This document shows, piece after piece, positions 24,996 through 37,581 of a stretch of DNA of 64,000 nucleotides. Every line of letters begins with the position of its first letter. The stretch's first letter is position 1. Under the pieces are notes generated by a model. The model ran no database searches, had not been told where the DNA came from, and saw only the letters and a list, made by a program, of their open reading frames with translations. The DNA is from Cylicocyclus nassatus (lineage: Eukaryota > Nematoda > Chromadorea > Rhabditida > Strongylidae). The position numbers were made by a program, and so were the translations under genes. The stretch is from the NCBI GenBank assembly GCA_958299035.1, contig CATQJL010000305.1, forward strand, positions 72,446,792 through 72,510,791, given 5' to 3'.

Positions 24996-25922
24996 AGGTT
25001 GGTTCATAATTAACGCACGTTTTGAATTTCAACCGCAATAAGTCATACACTTTTCATTCTTATATAGGCTTCAAAGTACCATTGGATAGAGCAAAGCAAG
25101 CTCTACAAGATGACACTCATATCTTTGCGCCATGCTCGATCCACGGAGAATTCGAACTCAAAATCTAAAGATTTCCAAATGCCCAAAAAATCGAAAAAAA
25201 TCACATCTTCGTCCAAATAATTTCTACGGACCTCCCACTCGCTCACATCAATACTATCGATATCTGATATCCATATGTGTGATTGTCGCATTTTTTCCTT
25301 GACTAGAAACTGAGAAAACGAAAATTTCCGTGATTTTCTCAAAGCAATGCTGAGCCGTTTTTGCATATGTAGTTCTATACTACAAGCCTAGGTAAGTATA
25401 ACTGTAGATTTTCAGCCCATTCCAAGCGGTACGGATTTTTTCGTTTCAGTTTCAGTGCTAAAATCGACATTTCTCGAAAAGTACCGTACGAAATAGGCTG
25501 AAAATTTACAGTTATGCTTACCTAGGCTTGTAGTATAGAACTACATATGCAAAAACGGCTCAGCATTGCTTTTAGAAAACCAGGGAAATTTTCGTTATCT
25601 CAATTTTTAGTCAAGGGAAAAACACGGCAATCGTACATATGGATATCAGATATCGATAGTATTGATGTGAGCGAGTGGGAGGTCCGTAGAAATTATGTGG
25701 ACGAAGATCTGATTTTTTTCGATTTTTTGGGCATTTGGAAATCTTTAGATTTTGAGTTCGAATTCTCCGTGGATCGAGCATGGCGCAAAGATATGAGTGC
25801 CATCTTGTAGAGCTTGCTTTGCTCTATCCAATGGTACTTTGAACCCTATATAAGAATGAAAAGTGTATGACTTATTGCGGTTGAAATTCAAAACGTGCGT
25901 TAATTATGAACCAACCTAATAT
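24993..25922. mobile_element. Family A mariner-type foldback
   Basis: The ends are TATTAGGTTGGTTCATAATT and AATTATGAACCAACCTAATA, with arms of about 440 bp that are nearly identical in inverted orientation. Because of the symmetry, both arms yield an 87-codon open frame (25366-25103 minus, 25810-25547 plus) differing at only a few residues. I regard these frames as by-products of arm identity, not as a gene. Confidence 0.85.
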
Positions 25923-26944
25923 ATTAGGTCATTCCGAAAGTAATTTCGCTTTTTTCAAACGGGCATCACATTTGATAGAACAAAGATTTTTAAGAGATCT
26001 TGCAGGCATCCGATGCAGAATTTCATTCTCTTTCTCATGATTATGAAATTGTTGCAAAACAATCAATGAGCTTTCAGAAAATAACCAAAATCTGCGACCC
26101 ATGCTTTTTGAGATGGACAAGTTTCACGATTTTTTAAAATTTTCATATCAATCCTCACAAGGAGTTCAAGTAACGATTCGATAGAGCAAACCTTATAGAA
26201 TACAGCACTGCTTTTTTCTCCTTTCCATAGCTTGTATACATTTGTAACAGAATTTTAACTGATGCTACTGATTTCCATACTTGGTCAACTCAAATCTCGT
26301 AAAACATCAATGAGGGAGCAGCTTGGGCGCTGTCTGATGCAGCTTTTTCTCCTCTTTCTAGCGGTCGTTTTTTGTTTCCGATTCGTTTAGTTTCCGGGGT
26401 GAAATCATCATAACTCATTTCTTTAGCGAGCCCCAGGCTGTACGCGAAAAACTCGAAATTTGATATTTCAAACCGTAAACCCTCATTTGCTTTATAAAAT
26501 CAATATTAAATCATATATCATTTTGAAAGCTTGAAACTCCGAGTAATTACTGATGTTTGATGCGATTGTGGCTGGGGTGGGCCTGTCGAAATCCGATGGT
26601 TCTGTTAAAAAATCTTTTAAAAAATTACGGCGAGCTACGAGAAAGAGAAAAAAGTAGTACTGTATTCTGTAAGGCTTACTCTATTAAATCTTTACTTGAA
26701 CTCCTTCTGAGGACTGACACGAAAGTTTTAAAAAATCGTGAAACTTGACCATTTCAAAAAGCATGGGTCGCAGATTTTGGTTATTTTCTGAAAGTTCATC
26801 GACTGTTTTGCAACAATTTCATAATCGTGAGAAAGAGAATGAAATGCTGCTTCTGATGCCTCCAAGATCTCTTAGAAACTTTTGTTCCATCAAATGTGGC
26901 GCCCGTTTGAAAAAAGCGAAATTACTTTTGAAACGACCTAATAT
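25919..26944. mobile_element. Family E mariner-type foldback
   Basis: The left end TATTAGGTCATTCCGAAAGT and right end ACTTTTGAAACGACCTAATA are inverted. Inner blocks GCAACAATTTCATAATC, GGGTCGCAGATTTTGG and AGCATGGGTCGC pair across the centre near 26430. Confidence 0.8.
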
Positions 26945-27869
26945 ATAAGGTTGTCCCGAAAGTTCTGTCGGCTTCTTTCATCGCTCACTAAAACTCACAG
27001 AACACCAGTCCATAAACGCTTTAAATGCTATTTGATTTAGATTTTCATCCTCTTTCTTACAGCTATATTTGCTCTCTGACCTACCCTGTCTTTGCAGTGT
27101 TATCGCCATGGCTTTCTGAGCAGCTCAACAGTAACGCCAAACATTTCATGAATTTTAAAAATTTCTGTCCTGACACTTCTGAGAAGCGCTGGTAACTGTT
27201 ATGTAGAACAAAGCTTTGGCTACATTGTACTCATTTAAGATTACGTGAATCGCACTTACCAAGCCGTTATAATTATTTATTTAATAAAAACCGCGGCTTT
27301 TTGATTACGTTTGCTACGTAAAAGTGCCAAAAATTCCAAAAAACTGTTTTTTTAAAGCAAGTCAAACTGGGTAAAATTGTATAAATAGTGTTCAATAAGA
27401 ATCATGCTGCAATTTGCAGAAACTCCAGAAGTTTTTATGTTTTTGCTGTAGTTGCGTGTTTCATGACTTTGCCAAAAATCGAGACCTCCGAAGAAATAAT
27501 TTTTTGAAGCGAAATTTAGCAGATTAGGGGAATCTAAAAAATCACCTTGTAGTCCGAGAATTGCTCTATTTAATCCTCGTTTAGCCCTTTCTGAAACTTT
27601 GAAATGAAATTTTCAAAAATTAGCCGAACTTTGAACTTTGAGCAAAAATTAGCCGAACTTTGCCGAACTTAAAATGGTCAAAGCTTATATGGTCTTAGTT
27701 TTTCATTTTTATCTCCGCACCCAGTATGAAACAGAAGCACCACGGAACAGCATTTGAAAGCAAAAGACTTATTCTTTCTAATAAAATTACAAGCAAGCAA
27801 ATCCGTTGAAATTTCGCGGAGTTACAAATTTTTGAAAATGAAACGACAGAACTTTTGCAACAACCTAAT
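26942..27869. mobile_element. Family C mariner-type element, asymmetric
   Basis: It starts TAAGGTTGTCCCGAAAGTTCTGTCG and ends CGACAGAACTTTTGCAACAACCTAATA. The right arm matches the family C right arms at 27868-29007 and 30093-30807. The left interior differs, so it may be a composite of two elements. Confidence 0.65.
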
Positions 27870-29007
27870 ATTAGGTTGGTGCAAAAATAATGAGCGTTTT
27901 CCTAGGACTTTTTTCAGGACAACTTTTCTCCATCAAACGTCTTTCTTTTTAACGGTTGTAGCATATTGTTAGAAAGCTCTTTTCATGCTCTATCTGATGA
28001 TGTTCGAAAGGAACTTCTAGCCCACTCTGTTAAGAATTTATAGAGCTTCACATAATCGCACTCAAAATTAGATTTCCGTTGCATTCATTTTTCTGGCCAG
28101 AATTTAAGCGCGAATGAAGGTGGTTTATCGAAAATTTAGCCGCTATATGTAATGGAAATTGTCTACATTATGCATATTCAACCATATTTTTTCAAGTTAT
28201 CTAAAGTGAGATATCGGCGGCTTAACATGGGTACTGGTTGTGGTCATTTTAGAGCCCATAACTTTCTTTTGTAAAATGCAGTCGCTCAAACTTTGCTCAT
28301 CTCTGTAAGCGTGAGGGTAGGAGTTCCATTAGCGGTTTTTGCAAAAACATCCAGCTTTTCAGTACGCAGAAAATTAAAAAATTCTCTACTTCGGGGTTTT
28401 GAGGCCTACTGAAAAAATGCTAAAAAAGTTGATATTTTTGAATTTCGACTTTTCCCTCTTCGCTAATCTTTTTTCTCCAAACCTTTTCCATGTAGAGTTG
28501 TACTATTGGCTTGCTGCTACAAGATAGGCTGCTTATAAATCATAAGAACAAAATGTGAAAGGAGTTATGTTCTGTCAAAAACAAGGCTTCAGAATAAAAC
28601 TCTTTTTGTTTTTCAATCCATATTTTTCGCGAAAATTGACAAATTAATTAATTTTGGCGCCTTCCATAGTAAACTCGATATCCATAACTTCTCACAGAGA
28701 CGTCCAAATAGCACAAACTTCTCACAGACGCAAAGCGTAGGCCAAAAAACGTATGTACTGACGATTTCAGATTTTTCTGCAGCGTTCCCGATTTTTGGTG
28801 ACCTAGCTTAAAATGGTCAAAGCTTATATGGTCTTAGTTTTCCATTTTTATCTCCGCATCTAGTGTAAATCGCAAGCTCAGCAAAACTGCATTCGAAAGC
28901 GAAAGATTTACTCTTTCTAACAAAAATATAAGAAAGTAAATCCGTTGTGGTAGCGCAAAGTTATGATTTTTCAAAAATGAAACGACAGAACTTTTGCACC
29001 AACCTAA
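27866..29007. mobile_element. Family C mariner-type element, larger copy
   Basis: The ends are TATTAGGTTGGTGCAAAAAT and ACTTTTGCACCAACCTAATA. TTAGGTTGGTGCAAAA agrees with the well-known mariner terminus of the Hsmar1 kind (recalled, not checked). The interior of about 1.1 kb has no transposase frame. Confidence 0.75.
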
Positions 29008-29745
29008 TATATTAGGTTGAAGCGAAAGTTCTGTCGCGCCATTTTCAAAAACTCATAACTTCTTTCAATCACGACGATTTTGCGCAATTCAAATTTTATC
29101 TGAAAGAGTAAAGTATGTAGTTTCCAAGATCTCCCTGGGAAGTTTTCGACCTGCTCAGATGGCAGAGATAAAAATGGAAGAACGAGATCATCCGAAATTC
29201 GGAATTTTTAAGCAAGAATTCTAGAAATTCAGAAACAGTGCGATAAAATCCAGAAAAGCCATCATCCTAATTTTCCTTACATTTGATTACTAACTGAATC
29301 AAGTTTGTGCTGATCGAGGTCTTCTTTCAAAATTTATGATTTTTTGAATAATGCCGAAAAATCAATTTCCTAAGAATTCTTAAGAAATGGATTTTTTGGC
29401 TTTTTTTTTCAAAAATTCATAACTCTTGAAAGAAGACCTCGATCAGCACAAACTTGACTCAGATAGTAATCAAATATGAGAAAAATTAGGATGATGGCTT
29501 TTCTGGACTTTATCGCACTGTTTCTGAATTTTTAGAATTCTTGCTTAAAAATTCCGAACTTCGGATGATCTCGTTCTTTCAATTTTATCTCTGCAACCTG
29601 AGCACCTTGGAAAGTCTTCAGGAAGCTCTTGGAAGCTACTTGCTTTACGCTTTCAGACAAAATTTGAGTTGCGCAAAATCCTTGTGAGTCAAAGAAGTTA
29701 TGATTTTTTGAAAATGGTGCGACAGAACTTTTGGTTCAACCTAAT
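29004..29745. mobile_element. Family B mariner-type foldback, copy 2
   Basis: The ends are TATTAGGTTGAAGCGAAAGT and ACTTTTGGTTCAACCTAATA. The internal order matches 24256-24995, including the central ATGCCGAAAAATCAATTTCC block and TTTGATTACTAACTGA. Confidence 0.8.
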
Positions 29746-31173
29746 ATTAGGTTGGCCCGAAAGTTCTTTCGCACCAAATTCGAAATTCATAACTTCTAGA
29801 ATTTCCATCCGATTTGACTGCATTTATTTTTGTATGAAAAAGCAAGTCATCCTCTTTATAAATACATCTTAACTGCTTACTAATGATCATCTTTTGCACA
29901 GATAGGAGCAATAGAAGAAAATTGGTCAAAATTCGAATTTTTCGTGTAGGGTCATAAAAAATCAGAAACTTGCAACAAAAATTGGAGCAACCAGTATTAT
30001 AGGTTCTGTTACCTGCTCTTTCTAACAGTGCAAAACTTGCGCCGATTGAGCGTCTCTATGAAAAGTTATGATTGCCCTGATAAATGCCAAAATATTAGGT
30101 GGGTGCAAAAGTTCTGTCGTTTCATTTTCAAAAAATTGTAACTTCGCCAGATTTTAACGGAATGGCTTGCTTGTAATTTTATTAGAAAGAATAGGTCTTC
30201 CGCTTTTAAGCTCTGTTTTGCGGAGCTTCTGTTTCACACTCAGTGCCGAGATAAAAATGGAAAACTAAGACCATGTAAACTTTGACCATTTTAAGTTAGG
30301 TCACCAAAAATCTGGCATGCTGCAGAAAAATCTGAAATCGTCAGTACATATGTTTTTTGGTCTACTTTTTGCAATTGTGAAAAGTTTGTGCTGTTTGAAC
30401 GTCTCCGTGAGAAGTTATGAATATCGAGTTTACCATGGGAAACGCCAAAATCAATTGATTTGTGAATTTTCGCGAAAATCATAACTTCTCACAGAGACGT
30501 CCAAACAGCACAAACTCTTCACAATTGCAAAGAGTAGGCCAAAAAACATATGTACTGACGATTTCAGATTTTTCTGCAGCATTCCAGATTTTTGGTGATC
30601 TAACTTAAAATGTTCAAAGTTTAAATGTTCTTAGTTTTTCATTTTTATCTCGGCACTCAGTGCGAAACAGAAGCTCCACAAAACAGCGTTTGAGAGCGGA
30701 AGACCTATTCTTTCTAACAAAATTACAACCAAGTAAATTCGTCGAAATCTGGCGAAGTTACAAATTTTTGAAAATGAAACGACAGAACTTTTGCACCCAC
30801 CTAATAAATCAAATTCGCCCTTTTGTATTGCATGCTCGAAAATCGTAACTTTTCATAGAGACGCTCAATCGGCGCAAAGTTTGCACAGTTGGAAAGGGCT
30901 GGTGAAAGAACGTATAATACCGAATGCTCCGATTTTTGTTGCAAGTTTCCGATTTTTTATGACCCTACACGAAAAATTCGAATTTTGACCATTTTTCTTC
31001 TATCGCTCCTATCTGTGCAAGAGATGATCATTAGTAAGCAGCTAAGATGTCATTATAAAGAGCATGACTTACTCTTTCATATAAAATTAAAGGAATCAAA
31101 TCGGTTGGAAAAATCAGAAGTTATGAATTTTTGAATTTGGTGCGAAAGAACTTTCGGGCCAACCTAATATATG
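29743..31173. mobile_element. Family D mariner-type foldback, interrupted
   Basis: The ends are TATTAGGTTGGCCCGAAAGT and ACTTTCGGGCCAACCTAATA. The arms pair through AATTCATAACTTCT and its complement, and through a CATCTTAACTGCTTACTAATG block and its complement near 31025-31050. A family C element (30093-30807) is inserted near its centre. A related, uninterrupted copy lies at 44962-45479. Confidence 0.8.
30092..30809. mobile_element. Family C foldback nested in family D copy
   Basis: TATTAGGTGGGTGCAAAAGT and ACTTTTGCACCCACCTAATA bound inverted arms that pair over nearly their whole length. The host flanks are AATGCCAAAA on the left and AATCAAATTCGCCC on the right. The uninterrupted sequence near 45108-45133 reads AATGCCAAAATGAACCAAAT.., consistent with a TA-duplicating insertion. 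Confidence 0.85.
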
Positions 31174-32484
31174 TAGAAAAGATAGTGTGGTGCCGATGAA
31201 ATGTGGTGAAATGGCGCGTAAACAAGTAGCTTCGCCTGTAGCAGTATACTTGGGCTCGCGAAATGCCGGTTTGTTGGCGTAGCTATCTTCTGTTCACGGG
31301 CTAGTTTTTCGCACTTTCTCGGCACAGCGCACTCAGCTAAACTATATGTTTCCTCAAAACAAAAGACAAGGCCACTCTCATGATTTTCTAATGCTATTAT
31401 TGCTCTTTATTCATAAAAAGTATAATTTTCCATGATTTTTCAACACACTTTATAAAGACATAGTTCATATATAGGGCATTTGAGGAATGCTGACGAAGGC
31501 GCGACCGCGGCGACACGCACACACCTTCCGACAACCATATTTTCTTGGATTTCACCTCAAATAGAATGGGTTTTCCGCTTACGTATAATAGTATTCACAC
31601 AATGGTTATGACTGAGCTGAGCGTTGAGGTAATGCCTTTTTGTATGAGCGTTTTATGCTCTTGTGGGCGCAAAGATCGCAGTCAAATCCGTCCTCACGAT
31701 TTCATAAATGAACTATACATACGTATGCTTACGTGCCCTGGAGTCAGCGGATTTATACAATGGATTACTTCTATGTATTGAACAGACGTATTGATAAGCT
31801 AAGATAGAACGTCGTTAGATATGGAAGCTCATGTAATTTATATGTGACTGGTACTGTCAACAATCATAACCGCTCTTTGAATCAATCAGAAAAATTCAAT
31901 CACTTGGAGCCTCCATGAAAGTAAAGGGACGTGTAAGGTATGCTCAGCTGAAACTAATACCTTGACACGACACAATGCCTTGTCTAAGGAAGCACTGATA
32001 AGTGATAGCATTGATAATGATAGGGAAGAAGCTGACGGTTAAGAACAAATTAGAATATATGCAATAACCTCGAATATTCCCTCGCTGAAGCATACTTTTG
32101 TAAAAGGCAATTCTTTCTTTACATCCGATATCCATATTTGTTGATCATAGCAAACGGTTTGTTTTTTATGGTAAAAAGCAAGTTTGATTTGAGCTGCACA
32201 GGTACATATTCAGTTGAAAAAGGAGCATGTGTAAATATTTATTGAATGTTTTCCGTTACGATTCACTTATTATTTATTATCTTGAAAAATCCCCTGCATA
32301 ATAAATAATCATAAGAAGATAAAGTTTGTTTTACTTGGCTTGCAGCATCAAGCCCGCATTTTACTGACTTTCGCATATCTAGGAAAACCCGTTGTTGGAT
32401 AGAAAGTTTCAACCAAAAAAAACAACAGTTTGCCTTGCAGCATCAAGCCCGTAGGTTGTTTTTTGGTTTTGATATGAAGCGTTC
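31174..32484. other. Intergenic, no gene recognised
   Basis: There are short frames of 60-80 codons without recognisable domains. Two nearby copies of GCAGCATCAAGCCCG (about 32343 and 32439) mark a small local duplication. Confidence 0.35.
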
Positions 32485-33434
32485 TATTAGGTTGTTACAT
32501 AAGTCTTGTTACACATTAATCTCTCACGACAATAAGTCATGAACTTCATAATTTTAATAGTGCTCCAGGGCGTCATTTGATAGCGCAGAGCAAGATCTAC
32601 ATGATAGTGTTGAAAGTTTGCGCCAGCTCCGACGCACCATATGTTTGCATCCGGAATGTGAGCCGTGCTGAAGTCTCAAAAGTAGGAAAAATTCATAGTT
32701 TCGTTCAAAAAAATCCTCAGCATTTCTAACTTCTTCACACAGATTGCACACCTCATAGACACTCATATGTACCGTAGCTGTATTTTTTCCTCATCTGGAA
32801 ATTGATAAAACGACAATTTTCTTGTTTTTATGAATATGGAGTCATGCTGTTTCTATCATATAGTTATATGCTACAGGCCCTCAAAAGTATAAACGTAATT
32901 TTCAGCTTTCCGGAGGCTCTAGTTTTCGAAAAATACTAAATTTAGCTTTTCTCACTCAGGTGTTCAATGCTAAATCCGTATTTTTCGAAAATCAGGGCTT
33001 GTGGAAAGCTGAAAATCTACGGTTATACTTCCAAGGGCTTGTAGTATGCAGTTACATGAATAGTAACAGCATAGCTTCGTTTTTGTAAAAACAAGAAAAT
33101 TTTCGTTTTTCCTATTTCTAAATGAAGAAGAAGTACAACAACGATACATATGAGCGCCTGATGTAGTGTGCATTCCTTATAAAGAAGTTGAAATTTTCAT
33201 GGAATTTTTTCAAACGATGATATGAATTTTTTCTAATTTTTTGTGCATTCAGTGCGACTCGGATTCCGAATGCAACTTATTGTGGGTAGAAGCTGGTGCG
33301 AACCTTTGCACACTGTCTTGTAGAGCTTGCTTTGCTCTATCGAATGGTACCCTGCAGCCCTTTAGAGAATATGAAGCGCATGACTTATCGCAGTAAGAAG
33401 TCAAAGTGTAACAAGGTTTATGTAACAACCTAAT
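32485..33434. mobile_element. Family A mariner-type foldback
   Basis: The ends are TATTAGGTTGTTACATAAGT and a complementary ACCTTGT/TTATGTAACAACCTAATA. Conserved inner blocks include TTGATAGCGCAGAGCAAGATCTACA, AGCTTTCC and a central CGAAAAATAC region. It is noncoding. Confidence 0.8.
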
Positions 33435-34976
33435 ATCTCACAACGGTTTTATCTAAATATGCGAAAGTCAGTAAAATAAAACCAACTTCTATTTCTGCGA
33501 AATACGACAATAAATGCACTCGAAGGCAGCGTTCGAGCCTATTTGGACATCTAACAATAAAGATGGCACGTAGAATATATTAATTTTGGGATCCAAACTA
33601 AAACATTGTCCACTCCAAACCAGGACGAAATACTGTAACTGACGGACTAATATGCTTGGACTAAGTAATATGTTACGATTGTCCAGATATTTTGAATGTA
33701 ACTCTATGCTTTTGACGATGTAGAGAGCAAAAAGCCCAGCTCGAATTGACTCATAAAGGAATGAGTTATCAGATTATGTGAGGAAAATATGCGAAGTACG
33801 CGAAATCGAACAAAACAATTGCAACTTAGAAAAACCTTATAATTATTTCTAAAAACTAGTGTTTCGTGAAGGAATTTCATCTGCGTTGAGAAAGTGTCGA
33901 CTTTGCAAATACGGAAATCGAGGGAAAAATAACAGCACTGTATTTCGATGCACTACGCGCTCCAGTGCCGAGTTTTGCCCGGAGGACGCATCTAGTAGTA
34001 TAAGTTTATGCTCGATTTTACGTGAGAAAGGATCTCGGTCTACATGGAAAGGACCACTGCCAATTTGGAATGCAATGCCTCATCAAGTGCATCTTAATGA
34101 GTTGATTTCAAAATACTTTTATATTTGCTGAAGAGATCTCTGAAAAAATGTACTGAAGTTCTAATGGATTGGTGTCTTTTCTATAATAGCTTGGGAGAGC
34201 ATTTCCGACATGATGTTGGTTGCACTAACTGCAAGGAAGGGACAGATTTAAGAGAGACATGTTTTCTAACTGTTATTTGAATTGCTTTGATTGCTGCCCC
34301 TGCCTAGAAAATTGCCCCTGAACCCGTGCGCGCAAGCCATTCTTATATGCACTCGGACGAGCTTGCGGTTCTTCTCCTACCGTCAGGGGCGGCATGCCAT
34401 CACGTTGTAAACATAAGTCCCGCAACGACTCTACGTCTCTACCCTCGGCGGGGAGTAGTTCAGTTCCAAAATCAAAATGAAAACCCTTGGAAAAGGCTGG
34501 TTTTCGACATTTTCGTGCTGTTCAAGATGTATTTTCGACTTCAGCGGGTCGAATTACCTTAGGTAAGCGGATAAACTTCAGTTCGAGGATTTGCCGAGCC
34601 ACTGGCTTTAAGATCAAAAATATGCCAACGTTTTTGCTACTGCACTGATTGATTTGACACTACCATCACACCGATTTTCGGAACAAAAAATCAAGGCGTC
34701 ACAAACTAAACAGCGTGTTTTATATACTGTGTTGAACACGAGCAAAAGATTATGTAACGCTAATGTTTTGAAATGGAAGTGTGCAAACGAAAAAAAATGT
34801 CTATACACCGTTGACCTCAGATAGCAGAACTTCCAATACGTTCTGTCACTTCCTAGACCTTGGCCTCGAGAATCTATCTCTCATGGAGTTCATAAACATT
34901 CGAGTTGAACTGGGAGTGAGCGGAGTTTTTTTGCGCAGCAATAATATGTCGGCAAAATTTCACGCTCCACACATCT
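33435..34976. other. Intergenic, no gene recognised
   Basis: A 90-codon plus-strand frame (33859-34131) has several cysteines but no recognised motif and no ATG at its start. I do not call it. Confidence 0.35.
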
Positions 34977-35180
34977 TGTACAGTCTGCTCCAATCCTAAC
35001 CAGGCCAAAATTGGCTGGCGGGAGCCCGCGTCGCTAGGGTTTCGCGGTCACGCCCACGGCTTGCTTCTCTGCTCTCTCTTCTATTTTTTTGCTCTCTCCG
35101 ATATGCAGCGCAAACCGCTAGCGCTGCAAATTTAGGCCGACGGTTCTTCCTGATCCCGATTGGAGCAGACTGTTTTGTAC
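34977..35180. mobile_element. Short TIR element (MITE), possibly hAT-like
   Basis: CAGTCTGCTCCAATC near the left end is the complement of GATTGGAGCAGACTG near the right end. Just inside, AACCAGGCC/ and /GATCCCGATT diverge. The interior contains the hairpin-prone GCAGCGCAAACCGCTAGCGCTGC. A target duplication could not be fixed by eye (TTGTA-like on both sides). Confidence 0.5.
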
Positions 35181-35834
35181 ATTCAAATTGTCAGGGATTT
35201 CATAAATCAGAGTTGAGTTAGGTGAGGAAGTTTGGATTGTGTATTCGAACAGAAAGTGATTGTTTGTTTAGAGTGAAGGAATTTGCATATTCAAGGGATA
35301 TACCACGGTGTAGTTTTGAAGGTCACAATTGTCAGCAACCAATTGGTAGTCAACTAGCACCGTATACGGGGCTGCTTTTTCGGTGCAGAATCGCGCACTC
35401 CAGCAATGCAACACACGATTTTGCTCTAACTTCAGAGTTATAGTTACTATGAAAATTGGGGAAGGTTTTAGGAGTTGATTAAGATTTTCTGGCCCTCTGT
35501 TTTTTGATACACTAGTGATTTTTCTTCATACGTCCAAAGCTGTTCCGTTTCCGTATATTTTATTGTGCAAAAAAAAATCGTGAAAGAAATAGAATAGTAT
35601 GTTAAGAAGAGTCAGGTGAATTTGACTTAGGCTAAAATACCACGTCCCATGATCACTCTAATCAAATAATGTCTATATTAGAAGGCTATGTTCATACAAT
35701 GCACACTTGAAATTACTGGGCGGATGGAGCAAAACTACACACATTTCGGCTATGCAGAAAGCGTGTTTGTGTTGAGACTAATTTATCGAGCCGAACTTGG
35801 CGACCGTGCTGTAGTGTCTTTAGTGTCTTTCGCT

Positions 35835-35894
<60 letters not shown>

Positions 35895-36358
35895 GAATAA
35901 TTGATTTTTTTGCTTACGAAAGGAAGAAATAAAGAAAGGAACGATGACTGCCTGCTCTCCGAAGAGCCTTTTTATATGTTCTGCCTTTTATACACATGTA
36001 TGAACTGAGTTTCTTCTTTGCACAGCTGGTTGTATAAGATTTTTTGATTTTGGGCTATATTGGATGCGTTTTTCTATTCGCATCACGAGTTTGCTGCAAC
36101 ATAGTCGCCTTTCGTTAAACTGAGCTATAAGCCATGACTCAGTATTCCTTTGCTTAGTGAATTAAGCCAACCAACTACTTTTGAATCAAAGCTTGGTGAC
36201 TGGCTGTGGCAACGAATGTGTGCTCTAAAATGCGCTTACACATTTCTTAAATTCATCTTAAAGGTTCTTGCAATACAATTGTTTCAGATCCATAAATCTC
36301 GTCTCCTGATGATTTGTTATGGGAAGGATGGTCTTGCATTGGCCCACCTAATGCAAGT
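35181..36358. other. Intergenic, no gene recognised
   Basis: Apart from the TA microsatellite, only short frames are visible. Confidence 0.35.
35839..35891. repeat. (TA)n microsatellite
   Basis: An uninterrupted run of about 26 TA units follows GTG and ends in TGTGG. Confidence 0.95.
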
Positions 36359-37294
36359 ATTAGGTTGTCCCATAAGTCTTTTCATTTTTGAATTTCTGCT
36401 GTAAGTAATCACTTTTTATTCTAAATAGACTCCAAGACATCATTCGATAAAGCAAAGCAAGCTCTATAAGATGGCATTTATGCTTTTGCACCAACTTCAA
36501 TTTACCTCAGCTTTGAGACCAAAATCTAAAAAGTTTCAGATGCCCAGAAAATTGAGATTTTTTTTATATCATCGTCCAGAAAAATCCTACAGACCGACCC
36601 CTCACTTACTCACGCATATAAACTCCACATCAAACACTCATATGTGCTATTGCCGTATTTTTTTATTGCTAGAGATCAAGAGACCGAAAATTTTCATGTT
36701 TTTGCCAAAGCGATGTTGCGCTGTTTTTACACGAACAGTTTTGTATACTACGTCTTCTTAGAAGTACAACCGTAAATTTTCAGCTCTCTATACGCTTTGG
36801 TTTCCGAGAAATATTGAGTTAAGCGTGAATAACCTAAGTGGGGAAAGCTAAATTCGATATTTCCCGTAAATTATAGCTTTTAAAGAGCTAAAAATTTGCG
36901 GTCGCCCTTCAAAGAGGTCGTGGTATACAGTTGTCAGGTAAAAACAGCACAGCATCACTTTGATAAAAACATGCAAACTTTCGGTTTCTTGATTTCTAGC
37001 TAATGAAAATACGGCAATAGCACATATGGGTGTTTGATGTGGAATGAATATGCGTGAGCGAGTGAGAGATCTGTAGGATTTTTCTGATAAGATATAAAAA
37101 ATTTCAATTTTTTGGGCATTCGAAACCTTTTAGATTTTGGTTTCAAACTTGAGGTGGATGTAAGCTAATAAAAATAAACGCCTTCTCAAGAGCCTGCTTT
37201 GCTTTATCAAAAGGAATCCTGGAGTCTATTTGGAATGTGGACGACTTATCACAGGAGAAAATCAAAAATGAAAAGAATCATGGGACGACCTAAT
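36359..37294. mobile_element. Family A mariner-type foldback
   Basis: TATTAGGTTGTCCCATAAGT and the complementary ATGGGACGACCTAA bound inverted arms. The internal blocks GATAAAGCAAAGCAAGCTCTATAAGATGG, TTTTCAGCTC, CCGAGAAATATTGAG and the complementary right-arm copies are all visible. Confidence 0.8.
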
Positions 37295-37447
37295 GTAACA
37301 GCATCAGAAATATATTTGACCGAGTCGTTTGTATGATATTCGTACTGCCATCCCTCGCGACTTATATGATCTCTCTGTTCTTCTCGCTTTTTTTGATTGG
37401 ATGCAGATGCACACTGTAAAGGCTACTGACGAGAAGGCACCGATGCA

Positions 37448-37581
37448 GTATTAGTTGAGCGGGCGCGAACGCGACGCGCGTATCCTCATCGTTGTAGATA
37501 CTGCGCCTCATGCGCTCTGCGGCTAATAAAGCCGTGTTCGCGCCCAAATCTATTGCGCCTTCGTCATGCAGCAGCGTATAT
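37448..37581. repeat. Dispersed 130-bp repeat, copy 2
   Basis: It matches 3592-3727 with scattered substitutions and keeps the GCGGCTAATAAAGCCG hairpin and the TATTGCGCCTTCGTC end. Confidence 0.6.

Noticed and set aside
25103..25810. Two open frames of 87 codons giving almost the same peptide
   Set aside because: They lie in opposite arms of one palindrome, so identity of the peptides follows from identity of the DNA. There is no start context or domain.
35822..35900. Repeated Tyr-Ile peptide in an open frame
   Set aside because: It is simply the translated TA microsatellite.
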